A stretch of DNA of 36,146 nucleotides from Lentisphaerota bacterium. Lineage in GTDB: Bacteria; Verrucomicrobiota; Lentisphaeria; Victivallales; UBA1829. Where the stretch lies: assembly GCA_015061845.1 (NCBI GenBank), contig SUVT01000018.1:1-36146 (forward strand). Reading direction: 5' to 3'. Made by a program: the position numbers and the translations under genes. Below the pieces are notes generated by a model, which was not told the origin of the DNA, made no database searches, and saw only the letters and a program-made list of their open reading frames with translations. Below are positions 8,493 to 16,706 of the stretch, one piece after another (the stretch's first letter is position 1; each line of letters opens with the position of its first letter).

Positions 8493-9197
8493 ATGAAAAA
8501 ATTAACCCTCCTGCTTTTTCTCCTGCTGTGTATTGGAATGAGCCTTCAGGCTGCCGACTACAAAGATATTCCTGTGAATCAGTTTGTTCAGGCATTGCGC
8601 TCTGCCGGAACTGGTGAAACATGGGGTCGTTTGACCGGCTCCGTCATCCATCGCCGCAGAGGCTCCCGTCCCGTGGCTGCTCCGATCTCATTCCGTTCTC
8701 TCTTTACCGCAAAGGCGGTCGTCGGACAGCTCGTATTCCGGAACAAAGAAGTCTATCAGCTGACCCAGTCAAGACTTGCCCCCTATTCTTCTTCGGTGGA
8801 GACATCCGGAAAATCTACCCTGAGCGATGTCGGGATCCTTCCTTCTGACCTGGTGATGAACTTCATCTACTGGGATTTCAAAGCAGAGGAAAAGTCGGAA
8901 AAAATCCGGATGCAGGATTGCCGTGTCCTTGTTTTTGAATCTCAGAAAACAAAAGATCGTGTTAAAGTTTATGCCAGTGCCACCTATATTTTCCCCATCC
9001 GTGTGGAGTGGATCGACAAGAAAACGGGAAAACCGTTCCGTACTCTTGACGTGAATGGACTGAAAAAAGTGAATGATCTCTGGGTCGTCAGTGAGCTTTC
9101 CGTCTCCGGTCCCGGATGGAGATCTATTGTCCAATTCAAAAAGCTGGAAGCAGGACAGAACAAAAACGGTGTTCCGTCAGACCTTTTTATTGAATAA
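8493..9197 (+). CDS. LolA-like outer-membrane lipoprotein-sorting family protein
   Basis: This 234-aa protein has a clear Sec signal peptide (residues 1-20, cleavage likely after 'SLQA'). The remainder is rich in predicted beta strands and contains 'DCRVLVFESQ', 'PIRVEWIDKKTGKPFRTLDV' and 'WVVSELSVSGPG'. This resembles LolA/LolB-fold periplasmic proteins annotated as lipoprotein-sorting proteins, in which a half-barrel holds a lipid. The ATG is one base after the lon stop (TAA A ATG), which suggests translational coupling. There is no lipobox, so it should be a soluble periplasmic protein. The family call rests on overall style and I am only moderately sure of it. Confidence 0.6.
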   Translation: MKKLTLLLFLLLCIGMSLQAADYKDIPVNQFVQALRSAGTGETWGRLTGSVIHRRRGSRPVAAPISFRSLFTAKAVVGQLVFRNKEVYQLTQSRLAPYSSSVETSGKSTLSDVGILPSDLVMNFIYWDFKAEEKSEKIRMQDCRVLVFESQKTKDRVKVYASATYIFPIRVEWIDKKTGKPFRTLDVNGLKKVNDLWVVSELSVSGPGWRSIVQFKKLEAGQNKNGVPSDLFIE

Positions 9198-9209
9198 AAT
9201 TCAGAACAC

Positions 9210-9235
9210 CTGTAAGAAAAGAGAACTTTTTACAG
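9210..9235 (+). terminator. hairpin after the lon/LolA-like unit
   Basis: CTGTAAGAAAAG (9210-9221) pairs with CTTTTTACAG (9226-9235) with one bulged G and an AGAA loop. A second inverted repeat, TTTTCCTG/CAGGAAAA (9252-9259/9275-9282), follows. No T tract comes directly after either, so this is a plausible but weak terminator region before the next promoter. Confidence 0.35.
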
Positions 9236-9331
9236 TCTGCCTTGCATAGATTTTTCCTGCATAAAAGAAAAAGACAGGAAAAGTATTCTCTTGATTCTAT
9301 AAAAAAAATCAAAAAAAACATACATCCACCC

Positions 9332-9361
9332 TTGACATGATTGTGTACCACAAAGTATATT
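9332..9361 (+). promoter_or_regulatory. promoter of the regulator and glycosidase operon
   Basis: TTGACA (9332-9337) and TATATT (9356-9361) are separated by 18 nt. It precedes the GntR-type regulator gene. No other strong promoter is obvious before the large exported-protein genes, so it may drive the whole string. Confidence 0.6.
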
Positions 9362-9369
9362 GTACACAA
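9341..9369. promoter_or_regulatory. inverted-repeat operator over the -10 box
   Basis: TTGTGTAC (9341-9348) and GTACACAA (9362-9369) form a perfect dyad covering the spacer and -10 box. Each half is itself part of a small palindrome: TTGTG-TAC-CACAA at 9341-9353 and TTGT-AC-ACAA at 9360-9369. The position predicts repression by blocking RNA polymerase, most simply autoregulation by the adjacent GntR-type protein. Confidence 0.55.
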
Positions 9370-9388
9370 CAGAGAAAAAGGTGGATTT

Positions 9389-10501
9389 ATGCCGCTCCCG
9401 TCAAAGCAGGAAATGATTTATACCTATCTTCTTGAGATGTTTCAGGGAGATATACCGCAGAATGGAAGGCTGCCCTCGGAAAACGAACTGGCAGCCAGGG
9501 TCGGTGTCGCCCGGAGAACTCTGCGGTACACATTGAGACGGTTGGAAGAAGAAGGGATGATCGTCCGGACAAATCACGGAACATTCCTCCGGAGCAGAGT
9601 GAAGAAGAAAGAAATCCAGCCGATCACTGTTCTCGTTCCCTGCCCGGATTATCTCGCAGCAACCGGTTATTGGAGTTCCTTTCTGATCCACCAGATGATC
9701 CTTGGAGCAATGGAATCCGCCGTCAAAGCGGGAACTTATGTTGTCACCCTGCCCATTACGATAAATAACAATCCCAATGATCTGGATCTCCGGCAGTTCA
9801 ACCATCTTGATAAAGACAGTATGGTGATGACTCACGGAGTGGAATGGGCGCCGCAGCTTCTGCAAACGCTGAACGAACGCGGCTGCCGGTGCGGACTTGT
9901 CAGCTCAAGACCGATCCCGCTGGAAAAGTTCTCAAAATACGGAACACCGCTCTGCAATTACCATCTTTCCGACTACTGGGAGTGTCTGGGCTCCGGAGTA
10001 AAACAGCTCGTTCAGGACGGTGCGCACCGGATCGTATATTTCGGCAGAGCCTCCACGGATATTTCCAAGCATGGAAAAGCCTATTTTATGAAAGCCATTT
10101 CTGAACTCGGGTTGGAGTTCTCAGAAGACAGCTTTATTCTCTTTGAAAACAATGTTCCTCCGCATAAATTATTGTCAATGCTGAAAGAGGTTTATCACAA
10201 AACCAAGTTTGACGGTTTGATTTTTGATAACGATGTTTATTCAGAGATCCCGGCAGATCTTGATTTTTTCAAAGAGACTGGGATCCCGCCGGAAACACGG
10301 ATGATTTTCAGTGTCAGCGAAATGCTAAAATGCCCGGGATTGCCGCCCCATACAAGAGTTTTGCACCGTCCGCAAAAGAAAATCGCCGGGCAGCTTGCTG
10401 AATTTCTTCTTTCGGGTGATAAAGGACAATACGCACACCGCCTGCTTTATGAATTTCCGTTTCTGGAAGAATTTCTGCAGCGGACCGGGTTTGAAGGATA
10501 A
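9389..10501 (+). CDS. GntR-type transcriptional regulator with LacI-like sensor domain
   Basis: This 370-aa protein has an N-terminal GntR winged helix-turn-helix (about residues 5-70), seen in 'GRLPSENELAARVGVARRTL' followed by 'RRLEEEGMIVRTNHGTFL'. From about residue 80 a periplasmic-binding-protein-like effector domain follows ('ITVLVPCPDYL', 'VKQLVQDGAHRIVYFGRAS', 'FDGLIFDNDVYSE'). Such chimeras usually sense sugars and control the neighbouring catabolic operon. The frame is open back to a TTG at 9341, but that lies inside the operator; the ATG at 9389 has AGGTGG 5 nt upstream and begins the domain. The first exported-protein gene starts 23 nt after the stop, so regulator and targets are likely co-transcribed. 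Confidence 0.88.
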   Translation: MPLPSKQEMIYTYLLEMFQGDIPQNGRLPSENELAARVGVARRTLRYTLRRLEEEGMIVRTNHGTFLRSRVKKKEIQPITVLVPCPDYLAATGYWSSFLIHQMILGAMESAVKAGTYVVTLPITINNNPNDLDLRQFNHLDKDSMVMTHGVEWAPQLLQTLNERGCRCGLVSSRPIPLEKFSKYGTPLCNYHLSDYWECLGSGVKQLVQDGAHRIVYFGRASTDISKHGKAYFMKAISELGLEFSEDSFILFENNVPPHKLLSMLKEVYHKTKFDGLIFDNDVYSEIPADLDFFKETGIPPETRMIFSVSEMLKCPGLPPHTRVLHRPQKKIAGQLAEFLLSGDKGQYAHRLLYEFPFLEEFLQRTGFEG

Positions 10502-10524
10502 CAAAGGAAAGGATGATATAAAAA

Positions 10525-12108
10525 ATGAAAAACATGTTCAAAACGAAATTGCTGGCATTTCTTGCCGTAACAGGAATATCTGCCCTGCTCTGCGGTCAGA
10601 ATCTCATCGAAAACGGAGATTTTGAAAACGGAATCTCTCAGTGGAAACTCCCGACATGGAAACATAACTGGCTGACGCCTGTTCAGGACAAAGCAAACTC
10701 TCAAGGTATCGGCGGAGCGTCCTCTATGCGGATGGATTGGACGAATAAGCACACATTTTATGTGATCTACCACAAAGAGATCAAGATCCCGACAGGCTTG
10801 AAAGAACTGGAACTCTCTTTCTGGACAAAATCCGCCGGTTATGAAAACACCACAAAAGGACAGCTGAATATTTCCGTGGAATTTCCCGAAATGAAAAAGA
10901 AAAAAGGCTGGTCAAACGGGATCAGCACGCCATGGAACAAAACACAGCCGGACTGGACATTTTTTGAAAAGAAGATCCCCGTTCCTGCCGGTGTGACAAA
11001 GATGAAAGTCACCATGAAAATCCACGGCTATAAAAACAAAGCGGGCACGACCTGGGTCGATAATATCTATATCGGACCTGTCAGAGCAAAGACAAAAGCA
11101 GTTGTTCAGGAGAAAAAAATCGTTCTTTCCCGTGGAATCTCAACATGTGACCACGGAGGCGTTTATTATCCCGGAGAAGAGATCATCTACTCTTACGAGT
11201 TCAACAGCAGCAAGATTCCGGGGAAAACCCTTGATTTTTCCTGGCAGGTCAATGATTATGACGGTAAAAAAGTCATTTCCGGAACGCAGAAAGTCACGCT
11301 CCCGAAAACTGCCGCCGGAACGTTTCAGCTCAAACTGCCCGATCTGAAAGTATATCGCGGCTGGTTCGCTCTGAAAGGAAAACTCTCTGAAAATGGTTTA
11401 AAAATCGCAGAAGTGACCAGTTCCGGGATGATCCTTGAACGTCAGACAGGGAAACGGGATCCGTTTTTCACAGCCAAAGGCGGCGGCTCCTATGAAAGAC
11501 AGCGCAGAATGGGAAACGGTTCTGTCGGCTACTTTGTACAGCGCAGATTTTTGCAGACCGGTCCGGATCAATACAATCCCAAAATTATGGCAAATATCGA
11601 CAAGTTCATCCGGAACTGCAAGGAATATGGTTTTGAACCGTTCTTCCAATTTTACATTTCACAGGCGAAAAACGAAAAGCGGAATCCGAAACAGCCGAAA
11701 TATATGTTCGATGAAGTGAACGCAAAACTGGCAAAGGGAATCGATCCATACGATGCGGCATATTATCAGACCTGGCGGAATATGTTCGCCATGATGTTCC
11801 GCCGTTATAACAAGGATGTGACCGACTGGTATTTTGCGGATGAAATCTATCACTCTTATCATCTTTCCAAGTATGAAATTCCCCATTATCTTGCTGTTTT
11901 GAAGATCTTCCACGAAGAGATCAAGAAGAAAGATCCCAGCAATGTGATCGGCGCGGGGAATACATTCATGGACCGTGACCCCATCGGCAAAAAGATGTGG
12001 CCCGATGTGAAAGATTATGTGGATGGTCTGGCATGCAGTCTTTATCTTGGCAGCACCACCGCCGGAAAAGGATTGAGTGTCACAAGCCCGAACAGTGGGG
12101 ATTGCTGA
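10525..12108 (+). CDS. exported glycosidase-like protein, copy A, 5' part (frameshifted)
   Basis: This is the first of four paralogues. A signal peptide (about 1-24) is followed by a jelly-roll carbohydrate-binding-like domain starting 'QNLIENGDFENGISQWK', an Ig-like domain (about 210-310) beginning near 'GVYYPGEEIIYSYEF', and the first part of a TIM-barrel domain. It keeps the candidate acid/base Glu in 'DWYFADEIYH'. The frame hits TGA at 12106 just after 'SLYLGSTTAGKGLSV', where the intact paralogues continue. The matching continuation lies in the -1 frame from about 12099, consistent with one lost base. Rejoined, the protein would be about 1027 aa, against 1019 and 1021 for the intact copies. 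It could be a recent pseudogene or a sequence error; the truncated product would lack the nucleophile Glu. Confidence 0.75.
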   Translation: MKNMFKTKLLAFLAVTGISALLCGQNLIENGDFENGISQWKLPTWKHNWLTPVQDKANSQGIGGASSMRMDWTNKHTFYVIYHKEIKIPTGLKELELSFWTKSAGYENTTKGQLNISVEFPEMKKKKGWSNGISTPWNKTQPDWTFFEKKIPVPAGVTKMKVTMKIHGYKNKAGTTWVDNIYIGPVRAKTKAVVQEKKIVLSRGISTCDHGGVYYPGEEIIYSYEFNSSKIPGKTLDFSWQVNDYDGKKVISGTQKVTLPKTAAGTFQLKLPDLKVYRGWFALKGKLSENGLKIAEVTSSGMILERQTGKRDPFFTAKGGGSYERQRRMGNGSVGYFVQRRFLQTGPDQYNPKIMANIDKFIRNCKEYGFEPFFQFYISQAKNEKRNPKQPKYMFDEVNAKLAKGIDPYDAAYYQTWRNMFAMMFRRYNKDVTDWYFADEIYHSYHLSKYEIPHYLAVLKIFHEEIKKKDPSNVIGAGNTFMDRDPIGKKMWPDVKDYVDGLACSLYLGSTTAGKGLSVTSPNSGDC

Positions 12109-13607
12109 AGAGCTTTGCATATACCCGTTCCATCATCGGTCCGGATAAGTTTATCACCTCCACAGAAGGCGGTTACAGCTTCCTTGATTTCCCTGCCATC
12201 GACGGCGATATCACAAAATATGTTGCCACTGTTGTTGCCCGGAATATGGTTCTGCTGAAAACGCTGGGGGTCAGAAAATGGACCTACTTTACATTCATCA
12301 ATGACGGTATGTACGAATCCAAAAGATGGGGCAGCGGACGGGTCGACTACGGCATGTGGAACAGAGCTTCCGGCTGTCCGAAACCCCACGCAGCAGCCTG
12401 GGCAGTCGCCGCAAGAATGCTGGCTTTTGTGGAAAAACCAATCAATGCTTCCCCTCACTCTGATGTCTACTGTTATGTTTTCAAAAAAGGAAACAAGACT
12501 CTTGCGGCGTTCTGGGCGTTCAGTAAAGACGGTGTGGAAGCGGTCATTGACATGCCTGCCGACTGGAGCGGTATGGATTTCATCGGACGTCCGCTGAAGG
12601 GAAAAGCCGGGAAACAGAACATGAAACTGAACGAACAGGTGCGTTATCTGGAATTTGATGCGCCGCAGGAAGTTGTGGCAAAAGCGTTCCGGAACGGAAG
12701 ATATCTCCTGCCGGAAGCCTATATCACCGTGACCCGCGAAAACGGCGATATGGTCAGCATTTACCTGCAGAACAAAACGGCAAAAGATCTTACCGGAACA
12801 GCCGTCCTGAATCAGCTCCCGGCGAAGAAATTCAAAGTTCCTGCCGGAAAACTCTCCAAAGTCTCTTTCCGTTGTCCGCCGGGATCCGGAAAACTCAATG
12901 CAAAGGCATTTATCAACGGTTTGACTTACGCCGTTTCCAAAGAAGATGAATGGTATGCAGTTACAAGACTTACCGCCGCGCCCGCAATCAGAAACGGAAA
13001 GCTGACAGGCTTTGAAAATGTAACTCCGCTGGTCATGGACTCGGTGAAATATCTGATGCCGGACAATGCGGACGGACACGGTTTCTGGAACGGAAAAGAT
13101 GACCTTTCCGCAAAGATCTATCTCGGGTATGACAAGAACTATTTCTATCTTGCCGCAGACGTGACCGATGAAGTGAATGTCACCCGCAGTCATGGGATCA
13201 ACGCATGGAACCAGGACTCCATCCAGTTCGGGTTCGATACGGCAAACAATGCTTTTGACCCGGTTCTCTTCCCCGGCGGTTACGATGGCGATGACCGGGA
13301 ATTTATCATCTCAGCCACCCCGCGCGGACCGGAACTGTTCTGTTATACCGGAACGCCGGATATCGAACGGAAAAATCTGGAAAAACCGCAAGTTGTGAGA
13401 GTCGGGAACCGGACACTTTATCTGGGACGGATCCCGTGGCGTGCGCTGGGCGCACTGAAAGGGAAGCCCGGTTCTGTCTTCGGGTTCAACCTTGTGGTTT
13501 TTGATACCGATGATCCCAAAGGCTCCCTTGCGTGCCATTTGAACTTTTCCAAGGGGATCACCTACGGAAAAGCACCTGCAATGTTCAAACGTTTTATACT
13601 CAAATAA
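12099..13607 (+). CDS. exported glycosidase-like protein, copy A, 3' part (frameshifted)
   Basis: This is the continuation of copy A in the -1 frame, from 'GLLKSFAYTRSIIG' to the stop. It carries the second half of the TIM barrel, with candidate nucleophile Glu in 'ITSTEGGYSFLDF', then a beta-rich linker domain and a CBM9-like C-terminal domain ('NAWNQDSIQFGFDTANN', 'GGYDGDDREFIISATP'). It ends with the tail 'GITYGKAPAMFKRFILK', which all four copies share. The frame extends upstream to 11997, but those codons overlap the 5' part out of register and do not match the paralogues. No convincing ribosome binding site precedes it, so it is probably not translated alone unless a frameshift occurs. 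Confidence 0.7.
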   Translation, partial: GLLKSFAYTRSIIGPDKFITSTEGGYSFLDFPAIDGDITKYVATVVARNMVLLKTLGVRKWTYFTFINDGMYESKRWGSGRVDYGMWNRASGCPKPHAAAWAVAARMLAFVEKPINASPHSDVYCYVFKKGNKTLAAFWAFSKDGVEAVIDMPADWSGMDFIGRPLKGKAGKQNMKLNEQVRYLEFDAPQEVVAKAFRNGRYLLPEAYITVTRENGDMVSIYLQNKTAKDLTGTAVLNQLPAKKFKVPAGKLSKVSFRCPPGSGKLNAKAFINGLTYAVSKEDEWYAVTRLTAAPAIRNGKLTGFENVTPLVMDSVKYLMPDNADGHGFWNGKDDLSAKIYLGYDKNYFYLAADVTDEVNVTRSHGINAWNQDSIQFGFDTANNAFDPVLFPGGYDGDDREFIISATPRGPELFCYTGTPDIERKNLEKPQVVRVGNRTLYLGRIPWRALGALKGKPGSVFGFNLVVFDTDDPKGSLACHLNFSKGITYGKAPAMFKRFILK

Positions 13608-13620
13608 GAAAGGATGATTT

Positions 13621-14208
13621 ATGAAACACATAAAATTGATGCTTGGTCTGCTTGCAGCCGGAATGATCTTCGGACTCAATGCACAGAATCTCGTGGAAAA
13701 CAGCAGCTTTGAAAACGGCGTTGACCAGTGGGCACCCCCCAGCTGGAAACGGCCAGACGGAAAAATCTGGCTTGCTCCTGCTTCTGATAAAGCCAACTCT
13801 CAAGGTGCAGGCGGAGCTGCCTCTCTGAGACTTGATTGGACGAACAAGCACATTTGCCATATCTGGTATAAAAAAGAGATCCCTCTCAACGGATTGAAAG
13901 AAGTGGAACTCTCTTTCTGGGGAAAAAATGTTGGCTATGACAAAACCAATATCATTGAAATCACAGTAAACTTCCCCGATGCGAAAGATCCCAAAAAGAG
14001 AAATATCAGCGCAGGGAACAAATGGAACCGTCCTCCGAAAGAATGGACCAATTTCAGCCGGCTGATCCAGGTTCCGGAAGGCGCAACCAAAGCAAAACTC
14101 TGTCTCCGGATCCATGGATTCACAAGCACAAAAGGAACCAGCTGGGTCGATAATGTTTACTTCGGCGCGCCGCAGAAGAAAGGCAACGGGCAGCAGGCAA
14201 AAAAATAA
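13621..14208 (+). CDS. exported glycosidase-like protein, copy B, 5' part (frameshifted)
   Basis: This part is 195 aa: a signal peptide (about 1-22, ending 'FGLNA') and one complete jelly-roll lectin-like domain ('QNLVENSSFENGVDQWAPP' to 'SWVDNVYFG'). It stops at TAA directly after a run of seven A. The paralogues continue at this point into a linker and the Ig-like domain, and that sequence is present here in the -1 frame. AAGGATG precedes the ATG, and only 13 nt separate it from copy A. If read without frameshifting, the product is a small secreted carbohydrate-binding-like domain. If one base is restored or skipped, the full protein would be 1024 aa. Confidence 0.75.
   Translation: MKHIKLMLGLLAAGMIFGLNAQNLVENSSFENGVDQWAPPSWKRPDGKIWLAPASDKANSQGAGGAASLRLDWTNKHICHIWYKKEIPLNGLKEVELSFWGKNVGYDKTNIIEITVNFPDAKDPKKRNISAGNKWNRPPKEWTNFSRLIQVPEGATKAKLCLRIHGFTSTKGTSWVDNVYFGAPQKKGNGQQAKK
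14199..14205 (+). promoter_or_regulatory. A7 run, possible -1 frameshift or slippage site
   Basis: The seven A are read in the zero frame as GCA AAA AAA TAA, which is the X XXY YYZ phase of a bacterial slippery heptamer. A -1 slip gives AAA AAA ATA ATT GTC and enters the long downstream frame exactly where the paralogues continue. Losing one A from an ancestral A8 would produce the same layout, so the phase alone does not prove programming. A small imperfect hairpin (GCC-GGT/ACC-GGC) lies about 22 nt downstream, farther than usual for stimulators. Confidence 0.35.
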
Positions 14209-16694
14209 TTGTCCTGAAACGCGGTGTGCCGGTTTGTGACCACGGCGGCATCTATTATCCCGGAGAACCCATGATTTACTCCATTGAGTTCTCAAAAAAT
14301 ACGGTTCCCGGGAAAAAGATGAACTTCACATGGCAGATTCAGGACTTTGACGGACAAACTGTTGCAGAGGGAACGCAAGCGGTCACGCTCCCCGCAGCAG
14401 AAGAAGGGGCTTTTCAGTTCAGATTACCGGAACTGAAGGGGTTCCTCGGCTGGTTCGCATTCAAAGGAAAGTTTACGGAAAACGGAAGAACCATTGCAGA
14501 AATGTTGAGTTCCGGAGTCGTTGTTGAACGACAGCCGGGGAAACGGGATCCGTTTTACTCTGCGAAAGATCCCGGAACCATCGAAAAACAGATCCGCATG
14601 GGCAACGGTTCCAGCAACTATCTTGCCCAGCGCAGAATCATGCAGTCCGGTCCTGACAGTCTTTATCCCCGGGAAGAAAAACGCCTGAAAGAGTGGCTTG
14701 CCATGTGTGAAAAATATGGATTTGAACCTTATATCATCTTCCATATTTCCCAGTACACCACGCCGAACAATCAGCAGCAGCCGCTTTATATGCGGAAGAT
14801 GGTCAATGATAAGCTGGCAAAGGGGATCGATCCTTACGATGCGGCATATTATCAAACCTGGAAAAATTATTTTGCACAGTTGGCAAAAATCGCCAATGGA
14901 AGAGTGCGGGACTGGTATATCGGCGATGAGATCTATAATATCTATCACCGTTCCAAATTGGAAGTCCCCCACTATGTCGGCGTGCAGAAGGCTCTTTATG
15001 AAACGATAAAGAAAATCGATCCTTCCATGATGGTCGCGGGCGGCGGGACGTTTATGGATAAAGATCCCCTCGGTAGAAAGATGTGGCATCTGGTCAAGGA
15101 TCATCTTGACGGGTTGAGCTGCAGTTTGTATCTGGGGAAAGGAACTGTTGCAAAGGGAATGACCCTTGACGGTCCGGAGAGCGGAAAACTTCCTGAACGG
15201 TTCAAAGATACCCGTTCGGTCATCGGAAACAAAAAATTCATCTCCGGAACGGAAAGCGGGTACAGTTTCCTTGAATTTCCGAAACTGAACTCGGATATGG
15301 TAAAAGAAATTGCAAAAATCAACGCAAGAAATCTGGTCGTTCTGCGCGCCATGGGTGTTAGGAAATGGACGTTCTTCACCTTTGATAATGATGTGATGTA
15401 TGAATCAGCAAAATGGGGCAGCGGCAGAATTGATTACGGCATGTGGAACCGGGCTTCCGGTTCCCCGAAACCTCATGCGGCAACATGGGCAGTTTCCGCC
15501 CGGGTTCTGGCATTCGTGACGGATCCGGTGGATGCCTCACCCTGTCCGGATGTCTATTGTTATGTCTTCCGCAAAGGGAAGAAAACTCTTGCGGCATTCT
15601 GGGCTTATGTTCCGGAAGCAATTGATGCAACGATCACAATGCCAACGGATTGGAGCGGCGTTGATTTTCTCGGCAGACCGCTGAAAGGGAAATCCGGACG
15701 GCAGAACTTCAAGCTGAATGACCGGGTACTTTATCTGGAATTCGATGCACCGCAGGATGCTGTCGTGAAAGCATTCCGTTCGGGGAAATATGTCCTGCCG
15801 GAAGTCTATGTCACGCTTCACCGGATCAACGGCGGAAAAGTCTGCGTGAGTGTCAAAAACAAAACTGCCGGAGATTTGAAGGCGGAAGTTTCCTTGAACA
15901 GTCAGACGGCGAAGAAGATCACCGTCAAATGCGGTACCGTTGCAGAAGTCATCTTTGATTGTCCTCCGGGCGACGGAAAGCTCTCTGCGGCGGCAGTGGT
16001 CAACGGGATCCGTTACGGGGTTGAAAAAGAAGATGAATGGTATGGTGTTGCCCCCCTTTCTGCTGTGCCTGCGATTCAGAATGGTACGCTGAAAGGGTTT
16101 GAAAAGGTCACTCCGCTGGTCATGGATTCCGTCAAACACCTGAAACCGGCTGACATCGACAGTCACGGGATCTGGACAGGCAAAGAAGATTTGGCAGCAA
16201 AGATCTATCTCGGCTATGACAAGAGCTTTTTCTATATTGGAGCGGAAGTGACGGATGATGTTCAAATCTCCCGTTACAGCGGCGAACTTTCCTGGAACCA
16301 GGATTCCGTTCAATGTGCGTTCGATACGGAAAACACCAGTTTTGACAAAACTCTTTCTCCGGGCGGTTATGATGCGGATGACCGGGAATTTATCTTCTCT
16401 GCGACTCCCAAAGGACCGGAAATGTTCTGTTATGCCGGAACTCCTGATATCATGCGGAAGATGATCGGAAAACCGCAAATCGTCCGGACCGGAAACAAAA
16501 CGGTTTATCTGATCCGGATCCCGTGGGTGCATCTCGGCAAGCTGAACCCGGTCAAAGGTTCTGTTTTCGGATTCAATATCGTTGCTTTTGACTTCGATGC
16601 CAAAGATGCGACGACATCCTGTCAAATGGAATTTTCACCGGGAATCACCTACGGGAAAACACCTGCGCTGTTCAAACGGTTTATTTTAAAATAA
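14205..16694 (+). CDS. exported glycosidase-like protein, copy B, 3' part (frameshifted)
   Basis: This is the continuation of copy B in the -1 frame, 829 codons from ATA at 14205; a GTG at 14226 could be a stand-alone start but has no good ribosome site. It holds the Ig-like domain ('GGIYYPGEPMIYSIEF'), the TIM barrel with candidate catalytic Glu in 'DWYIGDEIYNIYH' and 'ISGTESGYSFLEF', a beta-rich domain, and the CBM9-like domain ('LSWNQDSVQCAFDTENT', 'GGYDADDREFIFSATP'). By eye it is closest to copy D, for example in 'EKYGFEPYIIFHISQ' and 'QQQPLYMRK'. Without fusion to the 5' part it would have no signal peptide and would stay in the cytoplasm. Confidence 0.75.
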   Translation: MIVLKRGVPVCDHGGIYYPGEPMIYSIEFSKNTVPGKKMNFTWQIQDFDGQTVAEGTQAVTLPAAEEGAFQFRLPELKGFLGWFAFKGKFTENGRTIAEMLSSGVVVERQPGKRDPFYSAKDPGTIEKQIRMGNGSSNYLAQRRIMQSGPDSLYPREEKRLKEWLAMCEKYGFEPYIIFHISQYTTPNNQQQPLYMRKMVNDKLAKGIDPYDAAYYQTWKNYFAQLAKIANGRVRDWYIGDEIYNIYHRSKLEVPHYVGVQKALYETIKKIDPSMMVAGGGTFMDKDPLGRKMWHLVKDHLDGLSCSLYLGKGTVAKGMTLDGPESGKLPERFKDTRSVIGNKKFISGTESGYSFLEFPKLNSDMVKEIAKINARNLVVLRAMGVRKWTFFTFDNDVMYESAKWGSGRIDYGMWNRASGSPKPHAATWAVSARVLAFVTDPVDASPCPDVYCYVFRKGKKTLAAFWAYVPEAIDATITMPTDWSGVDFLGRPLKGKSGRQNFKLNDRVLYLEFDAPQDAVVKAFRSGKYVLPEVYVTLHRINGGKVCVSVKNKTAGDLKAEVSLNSQTAKKITVKCGTVAEVIFDCPPGDGKLSAAAVVNGIRYGVEKEDEWYGVAPLSAVPAIQNGTLKGFEKVTPLVMDSVKHLKPADIDSHGIWTGKEDLAAKIYLGYDKSFFYIGAEVTDDVQISRYSGELSWNQDSVQCAFDTENTSFDKTLSPGGYDADDREFIFSATPKGPEMFCYAGTPDIMRKMIGKPQIVRTGNKTVYLIRIPWVHLGKLNPVKGSVFGFNIVAFDFDAKDATTSCQMEFSPGITYGKTPALFKRFILK

Positions 16695-16706
16695 GGAAAT
16701 TACATC

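Noticed and set aside
9198-9340. Second inverted repeat TTTTCCTG/CAGGAAAA as a riboswitch
   Set aside because: It is only a simple 8-bp stem with an A-rich loop; no known riboswitch core is visible.
12097-12104. Programmed frameshift in copy A
   Set aside because: AGT GGG GAT does not form an X XXY YYZ slippery heptamer, so mutation or sequence error is preferred.
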